Positions 44,515 to 52,212 of a stretch of DNA of 64,000 nt are shown piece by piece (within the stretch, counting starts at the first letter, position 1; each line of letters begins with the position of its first letter). The DNA lies in assembly GCA_023268255.1 (NCBI GenBank), contig JALNJX010000001.1, forward strand, positions 242,075 to 306,074, given 5' to 3'. The position numbers were made by a program, and so were the translations under genes. The notes under the pieces are model-generated. The model made no database searches, was not told the origin of the DNA, and saw only the letters and a list, made by a program, of their open reading frames with translations. The stretch comes from Candidatus Wolframiiraptor sinensis. Lineage in GTDB: Archaea; Thermoproteota; Nitrososphaeria_A; Caldarchaeales; Wolframiiraptoraceae.

Positions 44515-44654
44515 AAATAATTTCTCATAAACTTGACCAAGTTATGAGGGATTTAATGCATTATCATTATAAGATGGGGAAGCTGGACTCCGTGCAAGAA
44601 GTTACCCGTACTGTTTTCGACAACTTTATCAACAATAGAAATAATGGAGGTTGA
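44475..44654 (+). CDS. Small ORF, 59 aa
   Basis: ATG 44475 opens MDAGGRGLAPVPIKIISHKL, continuing DQVMRDLMHYHYKMGKLDSV, mostly amphipathic helix. It overlaps the end of the membrane-protein gene and, by 11 bases, the gene at 44644. It could be a separate small gene or the frameshifted link between its neighbours. Confidence 0.35.
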   Translation: MDAGGRGLAPVPIKIISHKLDQVMRDLMHYHYKMGKLDSVQEVTRTVFDNFINNRNNGG

Positions 44655-45024
44655 TTCTGAAGAATATTTCATAATGGCGATCGAATTTAGCTTGAGTGTG
44701 TTAGATTACAACAACCTATATTCGATTAAAATTTATGTTGATGGTGAAGAATTTTATAAAATCCTTTTAATGGAAGCTTTACATCTACTCAAGGATCATA
44801 GATACATTGTAAAGATACCACATTTGCCACCATTAACACCAAGGAAAGGGAAACATTCAATCCTATTAAAGTTGCTTAAGCAAGACTTTCTTTTAAAGAG
44901 AGAGCAAACGCTCTCCACGCGCATAATCCAGTTCACATATCCCCCTGCCAAAAAACATGAAGTAAAAAGACGAAAGCGAAAAAGGAAATTGAGGAAGAAG
45001 TCTCCTAAAGAGGTCATTAAGTAA
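44644..45024 (+). CDS. Hypothetical protein with a highly basic tail
   Basis: 126 aa. An N-terminal beta-like domain (YFIMAIEFSLSVLDYNNLYS, IKIYVDGEEFYKILLMEA) is followed by a Lys/Arg-rich C-terminus (KKHEVKRRKRKRKLRKKSPK) that could contact nucleic acid or the membrane. Family unknown. Likely co-transcribed with 43655-44654. Confidence 0.45.
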   Translation: MEVDSEEYFIMAIEFSLSVLDYNNLYSIKIYVDGEEFYKILLMEALHLLKDHRYIVKIPHLPPLTPRKGKHSILLKLLKQDFLLKREQTLSTRIIQFTYPPAKKHEVKRRKRKRKLRKKSPKEVIK

Positions 45025-45495
45025 ACATCCCCTTTACACTTAAACTTTCTTAAAATATTCTTGGAAAAATTAGCCCCAGCTCAAGAGTTCAGCCAATATA
45101 CTTTTCGGTATTACCATAATCAAGATCACCTTCCGACATTTTATCCATATTCCGCCGTTCCCTTCAACGGAATCTTTTTATTGAGACAGCTTCGCGCTTC
45201 ACCTGATTTCCCGAATTTTCTCTGGGCTCCATTATCTCGCGTATCTGCCGACTTATACTAGCTGAATTCTTCTTAAGAGCGAGCAATAAATGGAGGATGA
45301 TAATCAAGATTCTAACGTACAAGCCAAGAGTGATGGTGCTTGATTTAGGGGGTGGGTGGGGGCTACAGATGTGGAATATTGCATTGGGTGCTTGATGAGG
45401 CTGATGAACCTCAGGGGCTACGTAGTCTCTTGATAGGTTTGCACATTCCGGAACCCAATGCTTATAAAAGGCGTGGAGAGATTAATAAGGGTAGA
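45025..45495 (+). other. Gap with terminator-like hairpin and the promoter of the next gene
   Basis: CCGTT-CCCTTC-AACGG (about 45152-45167) followed by a T-rich stretch may terminate transcription. CTTATAAAAGG (45461-45471) is a TATA box about 30 bases before ATG 45496. The 66-codon frame at 45061 has no protein character. Confidence 0.35.
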
Positions 45496-46131
45496 ATGGC
45501 AGTAGATGTGAAGAGGGAGGTCCTGAGGCTCTTAAGGGAGGATGAGGAATTTAGGTATGCCGTAGCTGGGCTCCTCGGATTAGAGGAGGTGTTGAGGAGG
45601 CTTGATAGGCATGGAGAGGAACTGGTAAAGCTAAGAGAAGAGCTGGTAAATTTGAGAGAAGACATGAACCGTTTGAGAGAGGACACGAACCGTTTAAGGG
45701 AGGACATGAATAAGTTGAGAGAGGATATGATGAGGGGCTTTGAGACAATGGAGCGCCACATATCTGCCATAGGTGCTAGGTGGGGATTAATGGCTGAGTC
45801 CGTTTTCAGGGAAGGTCTTAGAGGGATCTTAGAGAATGAGCTGGGCCTAAAGGTTGAGAGGTGGAGGGAGTATGACGATGCTGGAGAAGTCTACGGTTAT
45901 CCAAGCTATGTTGAGGTGGATATCTCGTTAAAAGATGAGAAAACCATACTGGTGGAGGTGAAGTCTCATGTCAGCTCATCCGATATCTTCGAGCTCTCGA
46001 GGAAAGCTAAATTCTATGAGAAGAGAACTGGAAGATCTCCAAGCAGAATATTGATAGTAACACCATTCGCTGATGAGAGAGCATTAGAGGCAGCAATACA
46101 TTTGGGAGTAGAGATATACACGAAGATTTGA
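45496..46131 (+). CDS. Coiled-coil PD-(D/E)XK protein (DUF3782-like)
   Basis: The frame opens at 45352, but ATG 45496 (MAVDVKREVLRLLREDEEFR) fits the family start and the TATA at 45461. Residues 45-90 are heptads built on LREDMNR-type units. The C-terminal nuclease-like domain has VEVDISLKDEKTILVEVKSH (Asp then E-x-K, the PD-(D/E)XK core) and RILIVTPFADERALEAA. Such proteins are abundant in hot-spring archaea and are often near mobile genes; function unknown. 211 aa. Confidence 0.75.
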   Translation: MAVDVKREVLRLLREDEEFRYAVAGLLGLEEVLRRLDRHGEELVKLREELVNLREDMNRLREDTNRLREDMNKLREDMMRGFETMERHISAIGARWGLMAESVFREGLRGILENELGLKVERWREYDDAGEVYGYPSYVEVDISLKDEKTILVEVKSHVSSSDIFELSRKAKFYEKRTGRSPSRILIVTPFADERALEAAIHLGVEIYTKI

Positions 46132-46394
46132 GGAAAATTGTTATAATTATGGTCACAGTTCAGGTGAACTCTATTAATGATCGGAATAATAGCTGTAGCG
46201 GCAATGATTGCAGCTGCTGCGACATTGTTAACGATGAGGCGAAAGTAAAAGCACCATTTTATTACAGCTTAATCCAGTTTCACGCGTGAGACTACTTTCA
46301 AGTATTTCTACGAGGATCTGGCGGGTTTTTCGAGGTTATTAGAAATTAATATACAGTTTTTGGTATGACAGTATGGTAATTCTTTTATAGCGTT
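46132..46394 (+). other. Short gap with a 23-codon hydrophobic ORF
   Basis: An ORF at about 46176-46247 (MIGIIAVAAMIAAAATLLTM) is all hydrophobic, either a micropeptide or a remnant. TATGGTA-like half sites (46361-46380) and a TATA (CTTTTATAGC, 46382-46391) of the next operon follow. Confidence 0.3.
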
Positions 46395-46412
46395 TATGGT
46401 AATACCATATGG
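46395..46412. promoter_or_regulatory. TATGGTAATACCATATGG operator at the vapB start
   Basis: TATGGTA-A-TACCATA (46395-46409) is a 15-bp palindrome and overlaps CCATATGG (46405-46412), ending just before ATG 46414. Further ATGGTA half sites lie at 46361-46377. Binding here would block both the TATA region and the start codon. Confidence 0.6.
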
Positions 46413-46413
46413 T

Positions 46414-46647
46414 ATGTCCAAGGTCATTACTCTCAAGGTTAGCCCGGAGATAAGGGAGCGGATGAAGAAATTTAGAGGTAAGGTGAATTGGAGCGCGGAG
46501 ATAAGGAGGTTTATACAGCAAAGGCTTGAGGAGCTTGAGAGGGAGGAGAGGCTTAAGTCTCTTGCCGAGGAGCTTAAGAATGCTTCTTGGAGTGTTCCAC
46601 AAGGATTTTCCAAGAGGTCGGTGAGGGAGGATCGTGACGGTCGTTGA
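46414..46647 (+). CDS. vapB: VapB antitoxin, ribbon-helix-helix type
   Basis: MSKVITLKVSPEIRERMKKF, then VNWSAEIRRFIQQRLEELER, is a ribbon-helix-helix plus helix. The tail NASWSVPQGFSKRSVRED would bind the toxin. ATG 46414 is chosen over 46396, which lies inside the operator. Overlaps vapC by 14 bases. Confidence 0.86.
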   Translation: MSKVITLKVSPEIRERMKKFRGKVNWSAEIRRFIQQRLEELEREERLKSLAEELKNASWSVPQGFSKRSVREDRDGR

Positions 46648-47026
46648 TGCCTCGGTAATAACAGCCATAATCCTAAGGGAGGATAACTATGAGAAGTTAC
46701 TACAGCATCTAAAGAATTCCATAACCCTAGATCAAGCCTTTAAAGAAGCCTCCAATGCGATCTGGAAAGCAGTGATGAGAGATCATCTAAGCGGAGAAGA
46801 GGCCGTAAAAGCCTTCAGCCTCTTAAAAATGATGAAGGGGATCCTCGAGATAAGAAATGAAGACGAATACCTGGACGAATCATTTAAAATCGCCCTGGAG
46901 ACCGGATTAACCATCTACGACTCCCTATACTTGGCATTAGCACGATCCGAGAAAAGGCCACTATTAACACTAGATGAAAATCAAAGAGAAGCCGCTAAGA
47001 AGCTCGATATACCCATCTTCTATTGA
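46634..47026 (+). CDS. vapC: VapC-type PIN-domain toxin
   Basis: 130 aa. TVVDASVITAIILRED (Asp), LDQAFKEASNAIWKAV (Glu), LTIYDSLYLALARSEKR (Asp) and LLTLDENQREAAKK (Asp). Start GTG 46634. A decayed relative lies at 34339-34482. Confidence 0.88.
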   Translation: MTVVDASVITAIILREDNYEKLLQHLKNSITLDQAFKEASNAIWKAVMRDHLSGEEAVKAFSLLKMMKGILEIRNEDEYLDESFKIALETGLTIYDSLYLALARSEKRPLLTLDENQREAAKKLDIPIFY

Positions 47027-47047
47027 TTCTCGGCAACCGAGTTTTGT

Positions 47048-47141
47048 TTAGACTAGCGATTTTATGAGCCCTCCATCAACTTGTATGACTGCTCCGGTTA
47101 TGTAGCTGGCTTTCTCTGATGCTAGGAAGACCACTAAATTG
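47048..47141 (-). pseudogene. C-terminal scrap of a short-chain dehydrogenase (SDR)
   Basis: VVFLASEKASYITGAVIQVD, then GGLIKSLV and stop, is the unmistakable end of a classical SDR (…LASDEASYITG…). It ends abruptly at the right boundary of the IS607-type element, and the rest of the SDR gene is not on the other side. The insertion and later loss removed it. Confidence 0.75.
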
Positions 47142-47149
47142 GGTTCTGA

Positions 47150-47196
47150 GTTAAGTAGGAATATATAGTGAATTGTTACTTTCATTCCTACTTAAC
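47150..47196 (-). ncRNA. Hairpin at the tnpB 3' end, likely part of the omega RNA
   Basis: GTTAAGTAGGAAT (47150-47162) is perfectly complementary to ATTCCTACTTAAC (47184-47196), with a 21-base loop. It overlaps the last 15 codons of tnpB and its stop. In IS605 and IS607 elements this end yields the guide RNA of TnpB, with the guide copied from the adjoining flank (here the SDR fragment below 47150). The stem is seen directly; the omega RNA role is inferred. Confidence 0.5.
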
Positions 47197-48328
47197 CCTT
47201 CCCTCTCGATTAGCTCATCGAGGGCTTTTGGGGAGAACCCGATTCCCCACATCCTGAGGATGTTGATGCAAGCTACAAAATGTCTGTCTGCCATAAATCC
47301 GCAACCTTCGCATTTAAAGACCTGCCCATTTGTCTTGGACAAACGCCCGCATCTTGGACAGGTCTTGCTCGTGTTCTTAGCTGAAACATAGTGTGTTTTG
47401 TAGCCATGCCACGCCATTTTGTACTCAATGAAGTCTTGGATTTTCCTATAGGGTAGGAAGGAGACTTTTCTATTCCTACGCTTAGCGTATTTATTCCTCG
47501 TCGCGTTGTAGCTTAACCCCTTTAGTTTCTCGAGGATCGGGGTAACGCCGTTTTTAACGAATTCTCTAACGATTGACGTGGTTATTTCATGAAGGATGTC
47601 GTTGACCCTTCTTTTCTCACGCTTAGAGTATTTCTCCATAAGCATCTTCGAAGTCTTGGGCTTGAATTTGGACAAAGCTTGGATTTTTCTACGCTTCTCA
47701 AAATAATGAACCCTTACGCTGTACAGTTTCTTAAGGTCGATTTTCCGATACCCTAACCCATCCTTTGCTTCAAGTATGTCTAAGCTCATTAGGTTGACGT
47801 CTACTGAAGCGTAGCCACAGGGCTTTTTCTCTTCAACCTCTTTCCTGAAGGTTACAATCGCTCTATTGTTGAGTAACGTGATTTCCCCCACCTTTAACTT
47901 TCCCTCTCTCCATCCCTCAACAAATTGTCTTTGATAGGAGCTTATGACCAGCGGAACTTCGATCCAGCTGTAAGGTTTTGTTGTAACGGCTATTTTATCT
48001 CCTCTGAAACGCATAAGCTCCTTCTGGAGTCTCATGGCTGAGGCCTTGAAGGTCGGAGGCTTATCGGGGTCAGCTCTCCCCTTCTTCACGAGTCTCTTCC
48101 AGGAACGTATTATTCCGCACGCCACCCTGCAAGCCGATATGCAGTAGTGGGTTGCAAATCCGTACTTTTGCTTGAAGTGGTTGTAGAGCGCCTCTCAAGC
48201 TTCATTGGAGAGCTGATCTTGTTCTTTAAGGCATAAGCTATACATTCGTTAACCATTTGATTAAAGGTCTCAAGCAGAGGCTTGACATCGGCATTATGCT
48301 TGAAAATCACTGCTTTAACCACTTCCAT
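47151..48328 (-). CDS. tnpB: TnpB RNA-guided nuclease, frameshifted near the N-terminus
   Basis: N-terminal part MEVVKAVIFKHNADVKPLLE (from 48328), then, after a shift at CC 48191-48192 (one C missing), ALYNHFKQKYGFATHYCISA. RuvC catalytic residues are intact: Asp in YASVDVNLMSLDILEAKDG, Glu in VTPILEKLKGLSY and Asp in GFMADRHFVACINILR. The zinc ribbon is CPRCGRLSKTNGQVFKCEGC. TnpB cuts DNA matched by its omega RNA at the excision site. If the frameshift is a sequencing error the protein, about 391 aa, should be active. Confidence 0.85.
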
Positions 48329-48506
48329 CCCTGCGCCCGCCTCTCAGGATCTTCTCTATGTCGCTTTTGTAATAGCGCAGTCTTCCGCTTGGAAGGCGAA
48401 CCGCTCTTATGAGCCCCTTCTTATACCATAGCCATAGAGTCTTGTTGCTGACTTTAAGGATGGTTCTGGCTTCCTTCGGTGTAACGAGTTCTTCGTATGA
48501 CATCAA
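48315..48506 (-). pseudogene. IS607 serine recombinase TnpA, N-terminal DNA-binding domain only
   Basis: 63 codons: YEELVTPKEARTILKVSNKT, then LWLWYKKGLIRAVRLPSGRL and RYYKSDIEKIL, the MerR-like helix-turn-helix at the N-terminus of IS607 recombinases. The serine recombinase domain that should follow is absent and tnpB begins at once. It could still bind the element's end or act as a repressor. Confidence 0.75.
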
Positions 48507-48542
48507 AGAAATATTAGAAACGAGCTAATATTTAAGTTCTAT

Positions 48543-48680
48543 CTATTCTGAAACTGCTGCATAGGCGGTTATTAAGCTGCTTAGAGAAAAGGTCATCGTT
48601 TGAACCATGAGGAGTGCTCCATAACCTTCTCTTAGGGCTTTAACGCGGCCACACATCTCGATGTAGGTTCTGATGAGCAT
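48543..48680 (-). CDS. Small protein, 45 aa
   Basis: ATG 48680 opens MLIRTYIEMCGRVKALREGY and continues GALLMVQTMTFSLSSLITAY to TAG 48543. The second half could be a membrane helix. The shared TATATAAA box (48711-48722) is about 35 bases upstream, a plausible distance. It may be a genuine small gene or the end of an older gene cut by the IS element. Family unknown. Confidence 0.35.
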   Translation of the reverse strand: MLIRTYIEMCGRVKALREGYGALLMVQTMTFSLSSLITAYAAVSE

Positions 48681-48710
48681 CAGCTTAATGCTGAACGAAT
48701 CGATCTAAAC

Positions 48711-48722
48711 ATTTATATATGA
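48711..48722. promoter_or_regulatory. Bidirectional TATA box
   Basis: ATTTATATATGA lies about 32 bases before the plus-strand antitoxin ATG 48750 and about 35 bases before the minus-strand ATG 48680. Both spacings suit short-leader archaeal transcripts. Confidence 0.45.
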
Positions 48723-48749
48723 TCCAAGTATTGATGCTTGGGTGCTTAG

Positions 48750-48989
48750 ATGCCTAAGCGTACAACCATACTGCTTGATGAAGACGTGTACAGGAAGATC
48801 GTGGAGGAGAGCTTGAGAAGATACGGTACCACGAAGGCCTTATCCGAGGTCGTAAACCAATTAATTAGAAAGGCTCTTAGAAATGAGTCTGAACTTCTGA
48901 GCCTCATATTCTCCGACAAGATTGCTAAAACCACCTCAAAGGAGTTCGAGGCATTCCGCAGGAAGCTCTCTGAGAGGCTGGAGGCTTGA
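48750..48989 (+). CDS. vapB: VapB-type antitoxin
   Basis: 79 aa. MPKRTTILLDEDVYRKIVEE, then SLRRYGTTKALSEVVNQLI, is ribbon-helix-helix like. The C-terminal helix (FEAFRRKLSERLEA) would bind the toxin. Its stop overlaps the vapC start by 4 bases. Confidence 0.82.
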   Translation: MPKRTTILLDEDVYRKIVEESLRRYGTTKALSEVVNQLIRKALRNESELLSLIFSDKIAKTTSKEFEAFRRKLSERLEA

Positions 48990-49414
48990 TCATCGATACC
49001 ATCTATCTCCTGCCTCTGGCCAGGATAGCTATCGACACGGATCTACTGGAAGCAATCGCTAAAGGAAGAGCTAGCTTGAAGTTTGAGGAGATAGCCATCA
49101 ACTCGATCTCGATCTTCGAGCTTCAAGCCAAAGCCGCAAGACTCTCGGTGCCCGCTGAGTTCGTTATTAAGGCGGTTGAGGTAATAACCAGCTCATTTAG
49201 GATAATACCATTTCACAGGAGTGACATAATTGAGCTCAGCTATCAGCTAAAAACAATCATCCCAGACTACCTCGACTGCGTGATAATAGCGACCGCAGTA
49301 GCGGAGAAAGAAGACCTAGTCACCGAGGATTCTCTAATACTTGCCCAGGCAGACAGGCTGGAGAAAGAATATGGCATAAGAGTGATGAGCTATAGAGAAA
49401 TCGTAAGACAATAG
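48986..49414 (+). CDS. vapC: VapC-type PIN-domain toxin
   Basis: 142 aa. IIDTIYLLPLARIAIDTD (Asp), NSISIFELQAKAA (Glu), PDYLDCVIIATAVA (Asp) and LVTEDSLILAQAD (Glu-Asp). The start is TTG or GTG-type at 48986, within the antitoxin stop. A decayed copy of its C-terminal third lies 900 bases downstream (50275-50387). Confidence 0.84.
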   Translation: MIIDTIYLLPLARIAIDTDLLEAIAKGRASLKFEEIAINSISIFELQAKAARLSVPAEFVIKAVEVITSSFRIIPFHRSDIIELSYQLKTIIPDYLDCVIIATAVAEKEDLVTEDSLILAQADRLEKEYGIRVMSYREIVRQ

Positions 49415-49484
49415 ATTATTAACGTTAGGAACCAGATCCGCTCAAAAGCTAATTGTTGAAGGAAATCGGAAGGGATGTCAGAAA

Positions 49485-49520
49485 ACTTAACTTATCTGAG
49501 GCTTAGTTAAGTATAAATAG
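49485..49520. promoter_or_regulatory. Inverted repeat and TATA before vapBC
   Basis: ACTTAACT (49485-49492) and AGTTAAGT (49505-49512) form a perfect inverted repeat. It overlaps the TATA GTATAAATAG (49511-49520), which lies about 40 bases before the preferred start 49555. Operator for autorepression. Confidence 0.55.
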
Positions 49521-49554
49521 TAGTCTCAAATAGGATTACCAAATGGTGATCTGC

Positions 49555-49785
49555 ATGGGTAAGCTTGTGAACGTCTCTGTAAAAGTCCCAAAGGAGCTTA
49601 GAGACCTCATGAGGAAAGTTGATGTTAACTGGAGTGTGTATCTGAGGGAGGCCATAGAAATGAAGGTGAGCATAGAGCTGAGTAAGATGGCGCTCAATAC
49701 TCTCGATGAGATACGGAGGAGGGTTCAGGAGATACCGATGGAGGAGCTGGTTAAATGGATCAGGGAAGACAGGGAGATAAGCTGA
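49555..49785 (+). CDS. vapB: VapB-type antitoxin, ribbon-helix-helix
   Basis: MGKLVNVSVKVPKELRDLMR, then KVDVNWSVYLREAIEMKVSI. The same NWS motif occurs in the antitoxins at 18700 and 46414, so these three belong to one family. ATG 49555 is preferred over 49543. Overlaps the toxin gene by 31 bases. Confidence 0.84.
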   Translation: MGKLVNVSVKVPKELRDLMRKVDVNWSVYLREAIEMKVSIELSKMALNTLDEIRRRVQEIPMEELVKWIREDREIS

Positions 49786-50207
49786 AGATCGTTGTTGATG
49801 CGAGCATCGTGGCTAAATGGATTATCCCCGGAGAAAAATGGGAGAGAAATGCGAGAGCCCTGGCCGAGGATATAGCTTATAGGCGGGTCGAGGCGCATGC
49901 CCCTTCATTAATACTGTACGAGCTAGCCTCCGTGATAAGCAAGGCGATACGCGCTGGAAAGATGAACTCGGCTGATGGGGCTAAAGCTCTTCAGGCCATA
50001 GGCTCCATAGGTTTAATCATCGATGATATATGTTGGGATGATCTGAGCGAAATATTGAAGATAGCTGAATCAACGAAGCTAACAGTATACGATTCAGTAT
50101 ATGTATACTTGGCTAGGAAAATGGGTTGCAAACTATTGACAGCTGATACCGAAGTTAAAAATAAAGGCGGATCCATAACCGAGATAATCACGTTTGATGA
50201 ATTTTAA
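49755..50207 (+). CDS. vapC: VapC-type PIN-domain toxin
   Basis: 150 aa from ATG 49755. The first nine residues are extra to the usual start KIVVDASIVAKWI (Asp). Then LILYELASVISKA (Glu), LTVYDSVYVYLA (Asp) and LLTADTEVKNKG (Asp). Complete active site. Closest in layout to the toxin at 18936. Confidence 0.86.
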   Translation: MDQGRQGDKLKIVVDASIVAKWIIPGEKWERNARALAEDIAYRRVEAHAPSLILYELASVISKAIRAGKMNSADGAKALQAIGSIGLIIDDICWDDLSEILKIAESTKLTVYDSVYVYLARKMGCKLLTADTEVKNKGGSITEIITFDEF

Positions 50208-50547
50208 TCATCCAAGACGATTATGAGCAATATATGCCGAAAGAACCTTTTTCGCTAAATTGCTCTATTTTCAGTAGCAGAAGGGGAGGACTTGGCTACT
50301 TAAGGCCCTCTAATACTTGCTCAAGCAGATAAATTGGAAAAGGAATACGGTGTAAAAGTAATGAACTATAGAGAAATTGTAAGATAGGTTACTAATTTTC
50401 AAGAGCTGGAGAGTTCTGCTCAAAGTTTTCAGCCCTTAAATTCGATTCGTCATATAACCTTCATGGACGAGTTTATAAGAATTCATTCCTTAGCATTCTT
50501 ATGTTTGGCTTCTTTTTATCAACTTTTCCAGCGACCCGGCTTGATCT
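50208..50547 (+). pseudogene. Gap holding a decayed vapC end (50275-50387)
   Basis: A startless frame reads VAEGEDLAT-stop-GPLILAQADKLEKEYGVKVM, then NYREIVR and TAG 50385. It matches the end of the intact toxin at 48986-49414 (VAEKEDLVTEDSLILAQADR, LEKEYGIRVMSYREIVRQ) with an internal stop. It is a diverged partial duplication. The remainder of the gap shows nothing. Confidence 0.75.
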
Positions 50548-51264
50548 CTAGTATGTTGATATTTTGTTTGCAACTTCTCTTAGGATTTTCATGGTTTCGT
50601 TGAGCATCTCTCTCGTCTCAACAGAATCCCTGTGAATAACTTCTAGCATCTCTCTAGTCTTCCTAGATTCTTCCATCAACATGTCTACGATCTTTGTGAG
50701 TTTTTCGGAAACATCCTTATACATTTCTATAAGAGCCCTGAGGTTATTGTCTGTTCTTTTAGCGAAGTCTCTAAATTCTTCTTCGAAGTCTCTGAATTCC
50801 TCTTCGAAGTTTCTAAATTCCTGCCTATAATCTTTAAATTCTTGCCTGTAATCTCTAAATTCTTGTCTATAATCTCTAAATTCCTGCCTATAATTTTTAA
50901 ATTCCTGCCTATAATCTCTGAATTCCGACCAATAGTCCATGAATATTGACTGCATCGCTCCGAAACCTTCCTGAAGCTCATCTACAAGTCTACCATAACG
51001 TATCTCGAAGAATTTCATTTTAGATCTAGGCTTGGCTTCTTTCTCTTCCATTGTTTTTATGAATGCTGGAGGTGGGGGAGATTTAACAATCTCGATAAAC
51101 TTAGCTACGGCTTCATCATCTCCTTGAACGAAGACTGTAACACTTCCATCCTTCTCATTCTTAACATATCCGGATAGACCTAAATCTTGAGCAGACTCCT
51201 GGACAAACCTCCTAAACCCAACCCTCTGCACTCTCCCATAAAATCTGAGCAAGAATGCTTTCAT
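50548..51264 (-). CDS. Acylphosphatase domain fused to a long heptad-repeat coiled coil
   Basis: Residues 1-90 are a complete acylphosphatase: FYGRVQRVGFRRFVQESA with the phosphate-binding loop and Arg, and LSGYVKNEKDGSVTVFVQGD with the catalytic Asn. Residues 114-168 are about eight near-perfect heptads of the type EFRDYRQ, encoded by 21-base tandem repeats (50761-50925). Another 65 residues of coiled coil follow. Stand-alone acylphosphatases are about 90 aa, so this 238-aa fusion is unusual. It could tether the enzyme to a filament or partner. Confidence 0.8.
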   Translation of the reverse strand: MKAFLLRFYGRVQRVGFRRFVQESAQDLGLSGYVKNEKDGSVTVFVQGDDEAVAKFIEIVKSPPPPAFIKTMEEKEAKPRSKMKFFEIRYGRLVDELQEGFGAMQSIFMDYWSEFRDYRQEFKNYRQEFRDYRQEFRDYRQEFKDYRQEFRNFEEEFRDFEEEFRDFAKRTDNNLRALIEMYKDVSEKLTKIVDMLMEESRKTREMLEVIHRDSVETREMLNETMKILREVANKISTY

Positions 51265-51648
51265 AATCTAGAACCTAATCAAGTAACCAACATAAAAACT
51301 TTTAAAAATTAATAATCAGTGACACTACCCCATTTTTGAAAATGAGTCAACATATTGCCGGGTGAGTCAGGTGTTGAAATCCCATCTACGTCTCCTTGCT
51401 GAGCGTCGGCTCCCATTCAGTTAAGGTTACTCTAATAAATGATGAAGGAAAAGAAGTGACAACTGCCGAAGGTACGGTCATCTTTCCATAATGATAACAT
51501 GGTAATCAATAATTCAAGAATACCGTAGATTATTTGACTTGGAGAAATTTCTATAGAGCAAAGTGCTAATCAACACCAGCCTGTCACAGGTGTAGCGCAT
51601 GGGCTAATTCTATTAACTGCTTCCTTGATAACTTCAAGATTTTCCTCA
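51265..51648 (+). other. Gap with a gene fragment (51378-51491)
   Basis: A 37-codon startless frame, NPIYVSLLSVGSHSVKVTLI then NDEGKEVTTAEGTVIFP, looks like the last strands of an Ig-like surface protein. The rest of that gene is absent. No other feature. Confidence 0.35.
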
Positions 51649-52057
51649 TCATTTCCCGGCTATTGTCAGCTCTAGGATTTGGTAGGCTAGGAGGCCTGCT
51701 ATGAATAGGCCTATGCCTATGAACATCATGCTCACGGGAATGAGGGCTATGATTTCTAGGCCTTGTGGAAGCTTTATGGAGTATGTTGATATGCCGTAAA
51801 GAATGAGTCCTCCTATGAGCGCTATCATTGCTCCGGCTATTGCCAGGCCGATATTTCTCACGGCCATTATCTTACATCCGGCTATCTGGCTGAGGTTGTA
51901 TACCTCGATCTCCTCTCTCGTTATGCCTTGAGCGGCAGAATATCAGCCTCCTATCCGTTACCACTATCTCGCTCTTCTGATAATAGTCGTAAGCGGAGAA
52001 CCTGACAGCATCGCCTTCTAAGAGCCAGTCATCTAAAGCCATGGACATCACAGGCAT
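51649..52057 (-). CDS. PH-like domain protein with two membrane helices, frameshifted
   Basis: The N-terminal frame from 52057 (EGDAVRFSAYDYYQKSEIVV, then TDRRLIFCRS) continues in the next frame (GITREEIEVYNLSQIAGCKI) if one base of TT 51928-51929 (plus strand) is dropped. The C-terminal 72 residues have two membrane helices (IGLAIAGAMIALIGGLILYG and MMFIGIGLFIAGLLAYQIL). The pattern V-T-D-R-R-L-I with a soluble beta domain fits bacterial/archaeal PH-like (bPH) proteins. About 135 aa after repair. Confidence 0.6.
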
Positions 52058-52212
52058 AGCGATCCACTTTCAATTTTTCGGGCACCTTTCCTCCGATAGC
52101 TTATAAGCAGAGGCCCCATTCTCGCCATTTTTGGCCACGGCATGAAATCCATTTTCAGGAGGGTCTTGTAGGCATTTATCTGTGGCGGGTCTCAATAGGG
52201 GAGAGGAGGTCT

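Larger units (their letters stand above)
47142..48510 (-). mobile_element. IS607-type element: truncated tnpA plus tnpB
   Basis: A unit read on the minus strand: the MerR-like N-terminal domain of an IS607 serine recombinase (48506-48315), overlapping tnpB (48328-47151), then a 13-bp stem hairpin at the right end. The recombinase catalytic domain is missing, so the element can move only with help from another copy. The right boundary abuts an SDR fragment. Exact ends are not determined. Confidence 0.7.

Noticed and set aside
50761..50925. CRISPR array at the 21-base tandem repeats
   Set aside because: The repeats are contiguous, without spacers, and encode in-frame heptads of a coiled coil.
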